NCBI GenBank assembly: GCA_001801685.1
Contig: MGYJ01000040.1
Span: 1-64,000 of the forward strand
Origin: Gammaproteobacteria bacterium RIFCSPHIGHO2_12_FULL_63_22
GTDB taxonomy: Bacteria; Pseudomonadota; Gammaproteobacteria; Xanthomonadales; Xanthomonadaceae
Direction of reading: 5' to 3'
DNA: 64,000 nt
In this document: one piece after another, positions 46,255-54,094 of the stretch
Position numbering within the stretch: the first letter of the stretch is position 1
How the letters are laid out: each line of letters begins with the position of its first letter
Notes under the pieces: generated by a model
Database searches by the model: none
Told to the model about the DNA's origin: nothing
The model's input: the letters and a program-made list of their open reading frames with translations, nothing else
Program-made: the position numbers and the translations under genes

Positions 46255-46470
46255 TCAATACAGGCGCTGGCGCTTGGTAACGTCGCGCGAGCTGCGACGG
46301 ATCTGACGCTTTACCGCGGCAGCGGCCTTGCGCTTGCGCTCCTGGGTCGGCTTCTCGTAGAACTCGCGCTTGCGGGTTTCGGCCAGTACACCGGCTTTTT
46401 CGCAAGTGCGCTTGAAGCGGCGCAGGGCAAACTCAAAGGGCTCGTTTTCGCGGACTTTAACGGAAGGCAT
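46255..46470 (-). CDS. rpsU: 30S ribosomal protein S21
   Basis: Seventy-one residues, starting [21 protein letters not shown] and ending in the very basic [23 protein letters not shown]. Matches the length and pattern of S21, which helps initiation on the small subunit. GGAG precedes the ATG. The open frame continues farther upstream, but only this start fits the family. Confidence 0.98.
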   Translation of the reverse strand: MPSVKVRENEPFEFALRRFKRTCEKAGVLAETRKREFYEKPTQERKRKAAAAVKRQIRRSSRDVTKRQRLY

Positions 46471-46518
46471 GAGGACTCCAGAACGGGATTTCCGCCCTAC
46501 GGGCATGGGCCAGTGGGC

Positions 46519-46541
46519 GAGCCGCGTATGATACGCGGCTC
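46519..46541. promoter_or_regulatory. Perfect palindrome over the rpsU promoter
   Basis: GAGCCGCGTA and its exact complement TACGCGGCTC are separated by TGA. The centre covers the -10 hexamer of the proposed rpsU promoter, so this may be an operator for rpsU, for the divergent tsaD gene, or both. It could alternatively form an RNA hairpin if transcription begins farther upstream. Confidence 0.5.
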
Positions 46542-46557
46542 GGGTGAGGGGGTGCAA
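46528..46557 (-). promoter_or_regulatory. Sigma-70-type promoter of rpsU
   Basis: On the minus strand TTGCAC (46557-46552) and TATCAT (46533-46528) lie 18 bases apart. Transcription would start near 46521 and give a leader of about 50 bases before rpsU. Confidence 0.5.
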
Positions 46558-46604
46558 GGTTAAACCCCCACCTGGACCAATATTTAAAGACCGACAGGCC
46601 GGAA

Positions 46605-47618
46605 ATGCGAATCCTGGGCATAGAAACCAGCTGCGACGAGACCGGGGTGGCCGTGTACGACACGGACGCCGGCCTGCGGGCGCACACCCTGTTCAGCCAG
46701 ATTGCGCTACACGCCGCGTATGGCGGCGTGGTTCCTGAACTGGCCAGCCGCGACCATGTGCGCAAACTGCTGCCCCTGGTGCGCCAGACCCTGGCCGAGG
46801 CCGGCCTGGCCGTCGAGGACCTGGACGGCGTGGCCTATACCGCCGGCCCGGGCCTGGTGGGCGCGCTGATGGTGGGCGCTGCCGCCGGTCGCGCCCTGGC
46901 CTGGTCGCTGGGCATCCCCGCCATCGGGGTGCACCACATGGAAGGCCATTTGCTGGCGCCCCTGCTGGAATCCGACCCGCCGCAGCCGCCCTTCGTTGCC
47001 CTGCTGGTCTCCGGCGGGCACACCCAGCTGGTCGCCGTGGAGGGCGTCGGCCGCTATCGCCTGCTGGGCGAGTCCCTGGACGATGCCGCCGGCGAAGCCT
47101 TCGACAAGACCGCCAAGATGATGGGCCTGCCCTACCCCGGCGGCCCGGAACTGGCCCGGCTGGCGGCCACCGGTCGCCCCGGCGCCTTCAAGTTTTCCCG
47201 GCCCATGACCGACCGCCCCGGCCTGGACTTCAGCTTTTCGGGCCTGAAGACCCAGGTGCTGCTGGCCTGGAAGGCCTCGGACCAGTCCGATGCGGTTCGC
47301 GCCGACATTGCGCGCGGCTTCGAGGACGCCGTGGTTGATACCCTGGCCATCAAGTGCGAGCGCGCGCTGGTCGCGACCGGCATGAAGACGCTGGTGGTCG
47401 CCGGCGGCGTTGGCGCCAACCTGCGCCTGCGCGAGCGCCTGGACACGCTGGCGAAGCGGCTGCGCGGCCGCGTCTGCTTCCCGCGGCCGGAGTTCTGCAC
47501 CGACAACGGCGCGATGATCGCCTTCGCCGGCGCCTTGCGCCTGCAGGCCGGACAGCACGAGAACGAGGCCGTCACGGTATTCCCACGCTGGGACATGGCA
47601 AGCTTGCCTGCGGTATAG
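46605..47618 (+). CDS. tsaD: tRNA threonylcarbamoyladenosine biosynthesis protein TsaD
   Basis: Transfers threonylcarbamoyl to A37 of ANN-decoding tRNAs, 337 residues. [19 protein letters not shown] at the start, [16 protein letters not shown], the metal-binding [10 protein letters not shown] at ~110, [44 protein letters not shown] and [10 protein letters not shown] near ~295 are all diagnostic. It diverges from rpsU, as in many gammaproteobacteria. Confidence 0.98.
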   Translation: MRILGIETSCDETGVAVYDTDAGLRAHTLFSQIALHAAYGGVVPELASRDHVRKLLPLVRQTLAEAGLAVEDLDGVAYTAGPGLVGALMVGAAAGRALAWSLGIPAIGVHHMEGHLLAPLLESDPPQPPFVALLVSGGHTQLVAVEGVGRYRLLGESLDDAAGEAFDKTAKMMGLPYPGGPELARLAATGRPGAFKFSRPMTDRPGLDFSFSGLKTQVLLAWKASDQSDAVRADIARGFEDAVVDTLAIKCERALVATGMKTLVVAGGVGANLRLRERLDTLAKRLRGRVCFPRPEFCTDNGAMIAFAGALRLQAGQHENEAVTVFPRWDMASLPAV

Positions 47619-47628
47619 CGGAGGACCC

Positions 47629-48018
47629 ATGGACAAGGTATTCATCGAGGCGCTCGAGATCGAGTGCGTCATCGGCATCTACGACTGGGAACGGAAAATC
47701 CGCCAGCCCATCGCGCTCGACATCGAAATGTCCTTCGACAATCGCAAGCCGGCGGCCAGCGACGACATCGCCGACACGCTCGACTACAAGGCCATCAGCA
47801 AGCGCTTGATCGATTTCGTCGGCAACTCCAGTTACGGCCTGGTGGAAGCACTGGCAGAAGAATGCTGCCGCATCATCATCGACGAATTCGGCGTGGCCAA
47901 GGTCAAGCTGAAATTGAGCAAGGTGGGCGCCGTGCGTGGCGCAAAGGCGGTCGGCGTGATCCTGAAGCGTTCCCGCGCCGAAGCTCCCGACCTGCCGGGC
48001 GAGGCAGTCCAGGACTGA
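47629..48018 (+). CDS. folB: Dihydroneopterin aldolase
   Basis: Folate pathway enzyme, 129 residues. MDKVFIEALEIECVIGIYDWERKIRQPIALDIEM, then DDIADTLDYKAISKRLIDFVGNSSYGLVEALAEECCRII with the catalytic Glu in LVEALAE, and KVKLKLSKVGAVRGAKAVGV. GGAGG lies in front of the ATG. The stop overlaps the folK ATG (TGATG). Confidence 0.96.
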   Translation: MDKVFIEALEIECVIGIYDWERKIRQPIALDIEMSFDNRKPAASDDIADTLDYKAISKRLIDFVGNSSYGLVEALAEECCRIIIDEFGVAKVKLKLSKVGAVRGAKAVGVILKRSRAEAPDLPGEAVQD

Positions 48019-48506
48019 TGGCGAAGGCCTACCTCAGCCTGGGATCCAACCAGTCGCCCGACATCCACTTGCCGCAGGCGCTGGCCGAACTGCGTGCGCA
48101 GTTCGGCGAGGTGATCGCCTCGCCCACTTACCGCACGCCCGCCGAAGGATTCGACGGGCCGGACTTCCTCAATGCCGCAGCGATCATCGAAACCGGGCTC
48201 GACATCGTCGCGCTCGACGCCTGGCTGCATGCCCTGGAGGACGCGCACGGCCGCCGTCGCGACGTGCCGCGTTTCTCCAGCCGCCCGCTCGACATCGACA
48301 TCGTCTTCTACGACGACATGGTCTTTCGCGGCCCGGGCAACCTGCAGGTGCCGCGGCCGGAACTGCGGCACGCATTCGTGCTCAAGCCGCTCGCTGACAT
48401 CGCCCCGGGCTTCCGCGACCCTGCCAGCGGAAAGACGCTGGCCGAACTGTGGGCCGCCCACCCGCAGGCGCTCGCCCCGCCGCCGGTCCACTCGCCCGCC
48501 CCGTGA
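48018..48506 (+). CDS. folK: 2-amino-4-hydroxy-6-hydroxymethyldihydropteridine pyrophosphokinase
   Basis: Next step after FolB, 162 residues. AYLSLGSNQSPDIHLPQALAEL at the start, SPTYRTPAEGFDGPDFLNAA (~38), the HPPK signature ALEDAHGRRRDVPRFSSRPLDIDIVFYDDM (~75-105) and VPRPELRHAFVLKPLADIAP. It couples tightly to folB. Confidence 0.96.
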   Translation: MAKAYLSLGSNQSPDIHLPQALAELRAQFGEVIASPTYRTPAEGFDGPDFLNAAAIIETGLDIVALDAWLHALEDAHGRRRDVPRFSSRPLDIDIVFYDDMVFRGPGNLQVPRPELRHAFVLKPLADIAPGFRDPASGKTLAELWAAHPQALAPPPVHSPAP

Positions 48507-48602
48507 CTGAACGCACTTGCATTTGCTGAACCGGCTGTACAGATAATCGCGCCGTCCGCAGGCACTCGCCGGCGGGCCACCGTTATCCATGAGGGTAAAG
48601 CC

Positions 48603-49433
48603 ATGTTCGACAAGTTCTCCCGTAGCTGGACCCTGGTGAAAGCCAGTGCCGCCGTGCTCCGTTCCGACAAGGAACTGCTGGTGTTCCCGCTGCTGTCCGG
48701 CCTCGCGGCGATGGTGGTCGTTGCGACCTTCATCATCCCCGTGTTCGCGTTGAAGATCTTCGAGAACGGCATGGGCGTCGGCGGCGCCATCCTCGGTTTC
48801 CTGTTCTACCTGTGCCAGTACTTCGTGATCTTCTTCTTCAACGCAGCACTGGTGGGCGCGGCCATCATCCGCCTGGAAGGCGGCGACCCGACCCTGGCCG
48901 ATGGCTTCAATGCGGCCAAGTCGCGGCTGGGGCCGATCCTGGGCTATGCGGCCATCGCCGCGACCGTGGGCATGCTGCTGCAGGCCATGAAGAACAAGGA
49001 CAACAACTTCCTGGTGCGCATGATCGGCAGCGGCCTGGGCGTGGCCTGGACCTTGTCCACCTTCCTGGTGGTGCCGGTGCTGGTGCAGCAGAACATCGGC
49101 CCGATCGACGCCATCAAGGAAAGCGTGCGGCTGCTCAAGCGCACCTGGGGCGAGAACGCGATCGGCAACGTCGGCCTGGGCCTGGCCTTCGGCCTGATGA
49201 TGTTCGGCGTGATCGCCATCGGCCTGCTGCTGGCCTTCCTGGCGGCGTCGGCTTCCGGTGCGCTGGCGGTGACCATCATCGTGATCACGGTGCTGGCGGC
49301 CGTCTCGCTGGGCGTCGTGCAGAGCGCGTTGTCGGCCATCTATTCGGCGGCGCTGTATCGCTTCGCGACGGCTGGCGAAGCGCCGCAGGGCTTCGAAGCC
49401 CTCGGCCTGCAAGACGCCTTCACCCAGAAATAA
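48603..49433 (+). CDS. DUF6159-family membrane protein
   Basis: Polytopic protein, 276 residues, with six to seven helices; it begins MFDKFSRSWTLVKASAAVLRSDKELLVFPLLSG, the usual opening of this family, and has LEGGDPTLADGFNAAKSRLGPILGYAAIAATVGMLLQ and VVPVLVQQNIGPIDAIKESVRLLKRTWGENAIGNVGLGLAFG. Function is unknown. A possible promoter TTGCAT / GATAAT with a 19-base spacer sits at 48517-48547. Unconnected to folate genes as far as can be seen. Confidence 0.87.
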   Translation: MFDKFSRSWTLVKASAAVLRSDKELLVFPLLSGLAAMVVVATFIIPVFALKIFENGMGVGGAILGFLFYLCQYFVIFFFNAALVGAAIIRLEGGDPTLADGFNAAKSRLGPILGYAAIAATVGMLLQAMKNKDNNFLVRMIGSGLGVAWTLSTFLVVPVLVQQNIGPIDAIKESVRLLKRTWGENAIGNVGLGLAFGLMMFGVIAIGLLLAFLAASASGALAVTIIVITVLAAVSLGVVQSALSAIYSAALYRFATAGEAPQGFEALGLQDAFTQK

Positions 49434-49469
49434 TCCGGCGAAAGAACCAGGCGAAAAAATCGGGCGCGG

Positions 49470-50207
49470 TCAGGCCAGCGACCGGCCGCCGTCCACCTTC
49501 AGGATTTGCCCGGTCGTGTAATGGGCGTCCATCAGCAACCAGCGAACCGCCTCGGCCACGTCTTCGGGCGTGCCGGGGCGGCGTAGCGGGGTCGCCTCTA
49601 TCAGGGCCGCCTTGGCTTCGTCGGACTTGCCCTGCTCGGGCCACAGCACCGCGCCGGGCGCGACGCCGTTGACGCGCACGCCGGGCGCCAGTTCCAACGC
49701 GAGCGACTCGGTCATCATCGCCAGCGCGGCTTTGGCCATCACGTACACGGTGTGCCGGTGCAGCGGCTTCTCGGCGTAAATATCCACCAGGTTGACGATG
49801 GCGCCGCCTCGGGCCTGCAGGTGCGGCGCGGCCGCCTGCGACAGGAAGAAGGGCGCGCGCGCATTGGCGGCGAACAGGTCGTCCCAGGCCGCCGGCGTGA
49901 CCGTGCCCAGCGGCGTGGGATAGAAGGCGCTGGCATTGTTGACCAGTGCATCCAGCCGGCCGAAGCGGCCGAGGGTCTTCGCGACCAACTCCGGAATGCG
50001 GTCGAACTGTGACAAGTCCGCCTGCAGCACCAGCGAGCTGTCGGCGCGACCACGTTCAAGCTCGGCCTGCAGGATGCGGGCCTCGCCTTCGGAGTTGCGG
50101 TGGTGGATGACCACGTCGTAGCCGGCGGCATGCAGCCGACGCACGATGGCCGCCCCGACGCGGCGCGCGGAGCCCGTAACCAATGCAACAGGATTTTTCG
50201 ACGGCAT
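49470..50207 (-). CDS. Pteridine reductase (short-chain dehydrogenase)
   Basis: NADPH-dependent SDR of 245 residues. The cofactor motif TGSARRVGAAIV (~11) has the Arg-rich form of pteridine reductases, not TGxxxGIG. NNASAFYPTP (~94) supplies a family-specific loop, IVNLVDIYAEKPLHRHTVYVMAKAAL gives the Asp and YxxxK, and APGAVLWPE follows. The ATG at 50207 begins MPSKNPVALVTGS; upstream in-frame starts overlap the divergent gene. Reduction of biopterin or dihydrofolate fits the nearby folB and folK. Confidence 0.88.
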   Translation of the reverse strand: MPSKNPVALVTGSARRVGAAIVRRLHAAGYDVVIHHRNSEGEARILQAELERGRADSSLVLQADLSQFDRIPELVAKTLGRFGRLDALVNNASAFYPTPLGTVTPAAWDDLFAANARAPFFLSQAAAPHLQARGGAIVNLVDIYAEKPLHRHTVYVMAKAALAMMTESLALELAPGVRVNGVAPGAVLWPEQGKSDEAKAALIEATPLRRPGTPEDVAEAVRWLLMDAHYTTGQILKVDGGRSLA

Positions 50208-50257
50208 CGGCTTGTCCTTCTCCAACTTCCCTGACACCTTATCCTGCCCCCAGCCCG

Positions 50258-51460
50258 ATGAAGATGTCATCCATGCCCGCCGACAGCCTGCCGGAACCCT
50301 CGCCAGAAGCCCGTGAACACAGTGCGAGGCTGGCGGCGTTCATCCGCTCGCAGATTGGCGCGGCCGGTGGCGCGATCCCGTTTTCGCGCTTCATGGAACT
50401 GGCTTTGTATTCCCCGGGCCTGGGCTATTACAGCGCCGGCTCGCGCAAGTTCGGCGCCGATGGCGACTTCGTGACGGCGCCGGAACTGGGGTCGGTGTTC
50501 GCGCAGTGCGTGGCGCATTCATTGGCGCCGGTGTTGCGCGGGCTCGGCGGCGAAACCAGTTTTTTCGAACTCGGCGGCGGCAGCGGCCTGTTCGCGGCGG
50601 CAGCGCTTCGGCAGCTTGCCGTACTGGATGCGCTGCCGACGCATTACTGGATGCTGGAACCGAGCGCAGACCTGCGCGAACGGCAGCAAGCGCACCTGCG
50701 CGAAAACCTGCCGACCGAACTGTTCGATCGCTGCCGATGGCTCGACGGGCCGCCGGAGACCGAATGGCGCGGCGTGCTGTTCGCCAATGAAGTACTCGAT
50801 GCGCTGCCCACGCCGCGCTTCGTCATCCACGATGGCGAGGTGTATGAAGAACACGTGGTGGTGGATGCGACCGGCAATTTCCTGCGCGTCGACCAACCTG
50901 CCGACGCGCTGCTGCATGCTGCGGTGCGCCATGTCGAACGCGACAATGGCCAGCCCCTTCCGGAAGGCTACCGATCGGAGATCCTGCCGCAGCTGCCTTA
51001 CTGGATCCAGGCCGTAGGCGGTTTGCTGCGCGATGGCGTGATGTTGTTCTGCGACTACGGCTATCCGCGTCGCGAGTATTACCTGCCCGAGCGCAACGAC
51101 GGCACGCTCGTTTGCCACTACCGCCATCGGGCGCACGGCGATCCTTTCCATCTGCCCGGCCTGCAGGACCTCACGGCCTTCGTCGATTTCACCGCGCTGG
51201 CCGAGTCAGGCGTGAATGCCGGCTTTGAATTGGCCGGCTACTGCGCGCAGTCGAGCTTCCTGCTGGGCAACGGCCTGCCATCGCGCCTGGAGGAAATCGA
51301 AACCATCGACGACACCGCGATGCGCTATCGCCATCATCAGGAAATCAAGAAGCTGACGCTACCGGGCGAGATGGGCGAGCGTTTCCAGTTCATGGGTTTC
51401 CAGCGCGGCGCGGATTTCCGCGGCAGTTTTGCCATCGGCGACCTGGGCCGGCGCCTGTGA
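50258..51460 (+). CDS. SAM-dependent methyltransferase of the MidA/NDUFAF7 family
   Basis: A 400-residue protein. IPFSRFMELALYSPGLGYYSAGSRKFGADGDFVTAPELGSVFAQCVA (~43-90) and FFELGGGSGLFAAAALRQL (SAM loop, ~106), then VLFANEVLDALPTPRF (~175), VMLFCDYGYPRREYYLPERNDGTLVCHYRHRAHGDPF (~265) match the family whose mitochondrial member methylates an arginine in complex I. The start is one of three close ATGs (50258, 50264, 50273) with no strong ribosome binding site. Confidence 0.92.
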   Translation: MKMSSMPADSLPEPSPEAREHSARLAAFIRSQIGAAGGAIPFSRFMELALYSPGLGYYSAGSRKFGADGDFVTAPELGSVFAQCVAHSLAPVLRGLGGETSFFELGGGSGLFAAAALRQLAVLDALPTHYWMLEPSADLRERQQAHLRENLPTELFDRCRWLDGPPETEWRGVLFANEVLDALPTPRFVIHDGEVYEEHVVVDATGNFLRVDQPADALLHAAVRHVERDNGQPLPEGYRSEILPQLPYWIQAVGGLLRDGVMLFCDYGYPRREYYLPERNDGTLVCHYRHRAHGDPFHLPGLQDLTAFVDFTALAESGVNAGFELAGYCAQSSFLLGNGLPSRLEEIETIDDTAMRYRHHQEIKKLTLPGEMGERFQFMGFQRGADFRGSFAIGDLGRRL

Positions 51461-51873
51461 GTGTCGTGCAGGACCTGACGACCGCGCTGCGCGAATTCCG
51501 GCGGCCGCGCTTGTGGCTGGGCCTCTGGGCTTTTGGCTGGGTGCTGTGCGTCGTGCTGTCGCTGATCCATCCGCCGCAGCTCGGCGTGGACTTACCCGAC
51601 AGTGACAAGATCGGCCACTTCCTGGCCTATGGGCTGCTGTCAGCCTGGTCGGTGTGGATCTTCGCCTCGCGTCGTAGCCACCTGGTCTCGGCCATTGCGT
51701 TGGTGCTGCTCGGCATCGCGATGGAATTGGCGCAGGGCGCGCTTACCAATGACCGGATGATGGACGTGCGCGATGCCTGGGCCGATACGATCGGCGTATT
51801 GATCGGGCAGCTGTTCGCCTTGGGCCCGGCGAAATCGCTGCTGCAACGAGTCGAGGCGCGCTGGCTGCGTTAG
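51457..51873 (+). CDS. VanZ family protein
   Basis: A 138-residue membrane protein with VanZ-like features: LPDSDKIGHFLAYGLLSAWSVWIF, then AIALVLLGIAMELAQGALTNDRMMDVRDAWADTIGVLIGQL. Four hydrophobic segments. The GTG start overlaps the preceding stop (GTGA). No glycopeptide-resistance genes are near, so the role is unclear. Confidence 0.88.
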   Translation: MSVVQDLTTALREFRRPRLWLGLWAFGWVLCVVLSLIHPPQLGVDLPDSDKIGHFLAYGLLSAWSVWIFASRRSHLVSAIALVLLGIAMELAQGALTNDRMMDVRDAWADTIGVLIGQLFALGPAKSLLQRVEARWLR

Positions 51874-51903
51874 TTCGCCGGAAGCACCCGCGCGCGGCCT
51901 CCG

Positions 51904-53148
51904 TCAGGCCGACGTCTCGGCTCGAATGATTTGTTTCTCGGCGGATATCGCGGCAATCCGCGCCTTGCGCAACGCCTCGCCCACTTCGGGACCCGACAGT
52001 TGCGTCAGGTCCAGGCTGCTGGTGGAAACGGCGCGTGCCGCCGCATGCAGGCGCAGCAGCATCGCCGCCTGCGGATACGATTCCGATTCCATGCCCAGCC
52101 GACCACGCTTGTCCGCCTCGCAAACCAGTGCGAGTTCATCGATGCGCCCCGGCTGGCGGAATCCGTCACAGCGCTGGATCAGGTCGTGCACCGTATCGGG
52201 ACGAAGCTCGTCGAGACGGTGGATGTTGAGGTGTTCGCGGCAACACACGACGGCCAGGTCGCGATAGTCGGCGGGCACCTTGTAGCGCTCGCAAACCACT
52301 TGCAGGGGTTTCAGCCCGGCGTGTTCGTGGTTTATGTGGCGGGGCAATTCTTCCGAAGGCGTCAACGCCTTGCCCAGGTCATGCATCAGCGCGGCGAAAC
52401 CCACCCGCGCATTGCCTGGCGCGATCTTCGCCGCGATGTCGCAAACCATCTGCGTGTGCAGCCCCGCATCGACCTCGGGATGGAACTCCACGCGTTGCGG
52501 CACGCCGAACAATCCGTCCACCTCGGGCAACAGGCGCGCCAACGCGCCGCAGTCGCGAAGCACGCCGATGAAGGCCGACGGGCGTTCCGAGGCCAATGCG
52601 CGCTGCATCTCCTGCCACACCCGCTCGGCCACCAGGTGATCCACTTCGCCGCGCTCGACCATGTCGCGCATCAGCTGCAAGGTTTCCGGCGCAATCGTAA
52701 ACCCGAGCGAGGCGAAGCGCGCGAGGAAGCGCGCACCACGCAGGATCCGCACCGGATCCTCGGCAAAGGCCGGCGAGACGTGGCGCAATACCCGCGCCTT
52801 CAAATCGGCCTGGCCGCCAAAGGGGTCCACCAGTTCGCCCGAGGCATCCTCGGCGATGGCGTTGACGGTGAAGTCGCGGCGCGCCAGGTCTTCTTCCAGC
52901 GTCACCGACGCGTCGGCATGGAAAACAAAACCACGATAACCCGGCGCGGTCTTGCGCTCGGTGCGCGCCAATGCGTATTCCTCGCCGGTGCCGGCGTGCA
53001 GGAACACGGGGAAATCCTTGCCGACCGGGCGAAATCCCGCGGCCAGCATCTGTTCCGGTGTCGCGCCGACCACCACGTGGTCGCGGTCGCTGCCATCGAG
53101 CCCGAGCAAGCGGTCCCGCACGGCGCCGCCGACCAGGTAGGTCTTCAT
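51904..53148 (-). CDS. cca: Multifunctional CCA protein (tRNA nucleotidyltransferase)
   Basis: Adds or repairs the CCA end of tRNAs, 414 residues. [15 protein letters not shown] at the start, the metal-binding [10 protein letters not shown] (~19), [35 protein letters not shown] (~90) and [16 protein letters not shown]; then the HD domain [14 protein letters not shown] (~252) and [12 protein letters not shown] of the long proteobacterial type. Start four bases after the NDUFA9-like stop. Confidence 0.97.
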   Translation of the reverse strand: MKTYLVGGAVRDRLLGLDGSDRDHVVVGATPEQMLAAGFRPVGKDFPVFLHAGTGEEYALARTERKTAPGYRGFVFHADASVTLEEDLARRDFTVNAIAEDASGELVDPFGGQADLKARVLRHVSPAFAEDPVRILRGARFLARFASLGFTIAPETLQLMRDMVERGEVDHLVAERVWQEMQRALASERPSAFIGVLRDCGALARLLPEVDGLFGVPQRVEFHPEVDAGLHTQMVCDIAAKIAPGNARVGFAALMHDLGKALTPSEELPRHINHEHAGLKPLQVVCERYKVPADYRDLAVVCCREHLNIHRLDELRPDTVHDLIQRCDGFRQPGRIDELALVCEADKRGRLGMESESYPQAAMLLRLHAAARAVSTSSLDLTQLSGPEVGEALRKARIAAISAEKQIIRAETSA

Positions 53149-53152
53149 CGAA

Positions 53153-54094
53153 TCAGCGCATTGCCCGGTAGCGGGCCAGCCGTGCCTGCTTGTCCTCGGC
53201 GTGCCCGAGGATGTCCGGCAACAGGCGCGAGACATGTCCGGGCGTGATGCCCAGGCGGTGCAGGCCATCTATGCCGCCCACGGAATCGGTCTGCAAGGAT
53301 CGGAAGTTGTCCGACGAGAAAGGCTTGCCCGGAATGAAATCGCAGGCGAGTCCCTGCACGCGACCAATGAAATCCGGCAACGGCACGACCACCCGGAACA
53401 GTCCAAGCTGGCGCGCGGTCATCTTCACGATTTCCCGCAGCGTGTAGACCTCCGGCCCATACAACTCGTACACCTCGCCGATGGTGCGCGGGTCGTCCAG
53501 GCACTTGATGAAGGCGGCAACCACGTCATCGAGATGCACCGGCGCGAACTTGGTATCGGCGCAGGCCAGCGGCATCACCGGCAAGGTCTTCAGCAAGGCG
53601 GCGAAGCGGCAGAACAAGCCGTCACCGGGGCCGAAGATCACCGAGGGCTCCAGGATCGTCCAGTCCAGGCTCGATGCCTTGACCGCGGCTTCCGCCTCAC
53701 CACGCGATTTCAGGTAGTGGCTTTCGCCGCGCCCGGCATTGAGCGAACTCATCTGCAGCAGGCGGCGGACGCCAGTCATCTCGCAGGCGGCGATCACATT
53801 CCCGGTCAGCGTCACGTGCACCTTGCGGAAGCCACTGCCGTCATCGCCCGATTCATTGAGGATGCCGACCAGGTTGATGACCACGTCGTTGCCGGCGATG
53901 GCGGCGCGCAGTTGCGCGGCATCGTGCACGTCCACGCGATGCAGCATGACGCCCGGCGGCAGCAGGCGGTCGGGATGTGCGGCCAGGTTGCGGCTGAGCA
54001 GCGAGACCGAGTGGCCTAGCGCGGCCAGATGCGTTATCAGCCGGCGTCCGACGAAACCGGAACCGCCAAGCACGACGATGTTCTTCTTGATCAT
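53153..54094 (-). CDS. NDUFA9-like NAD(P)-binding protein
   Basis: An atypical short-chain/extended SDR of 313 residues: [24 protein letters not shown] (cofactor loop) at ~5, [13 protein letters not shown] (~73), [56 protein letters not shown] at ~110-160. The active-site YxxxK is present only as YLKSRGEAE, as is usual in the complex I NDUFA9 family. Bacterial members may act on quinone or envelope metabolism. The ATG overlaps the transglycosylase stop. Confidence 0.88.
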   Translation of the reverse strand: MIKKNIVVLGGSGFVGRRLITHLAALGHSVSLLSRNLAAHPDRLLPPGVMLHRVDVHDAAQLRAAIAGNDVVINLVGILNESGDDGSGFRKVHVTLTGNVIAACEMTGVRRLLQMSSLNAGRGESHYLKSRGEAEAAVKASSLDWTILEPSVIFGPGDGLFCRFAALLKTLPVMPLACADTKFAPVHLDDVVAAFIKCLDDPRTIGEVYELYGPEVYTLREIVKMTARQLGLFRVVVPLPDFIGRVQGLACDFIPGKPFSSDNFRSLQTDSVGGIDGLHRLGITPGHVSRLLPDILGHAEDKQARLARYRAMR

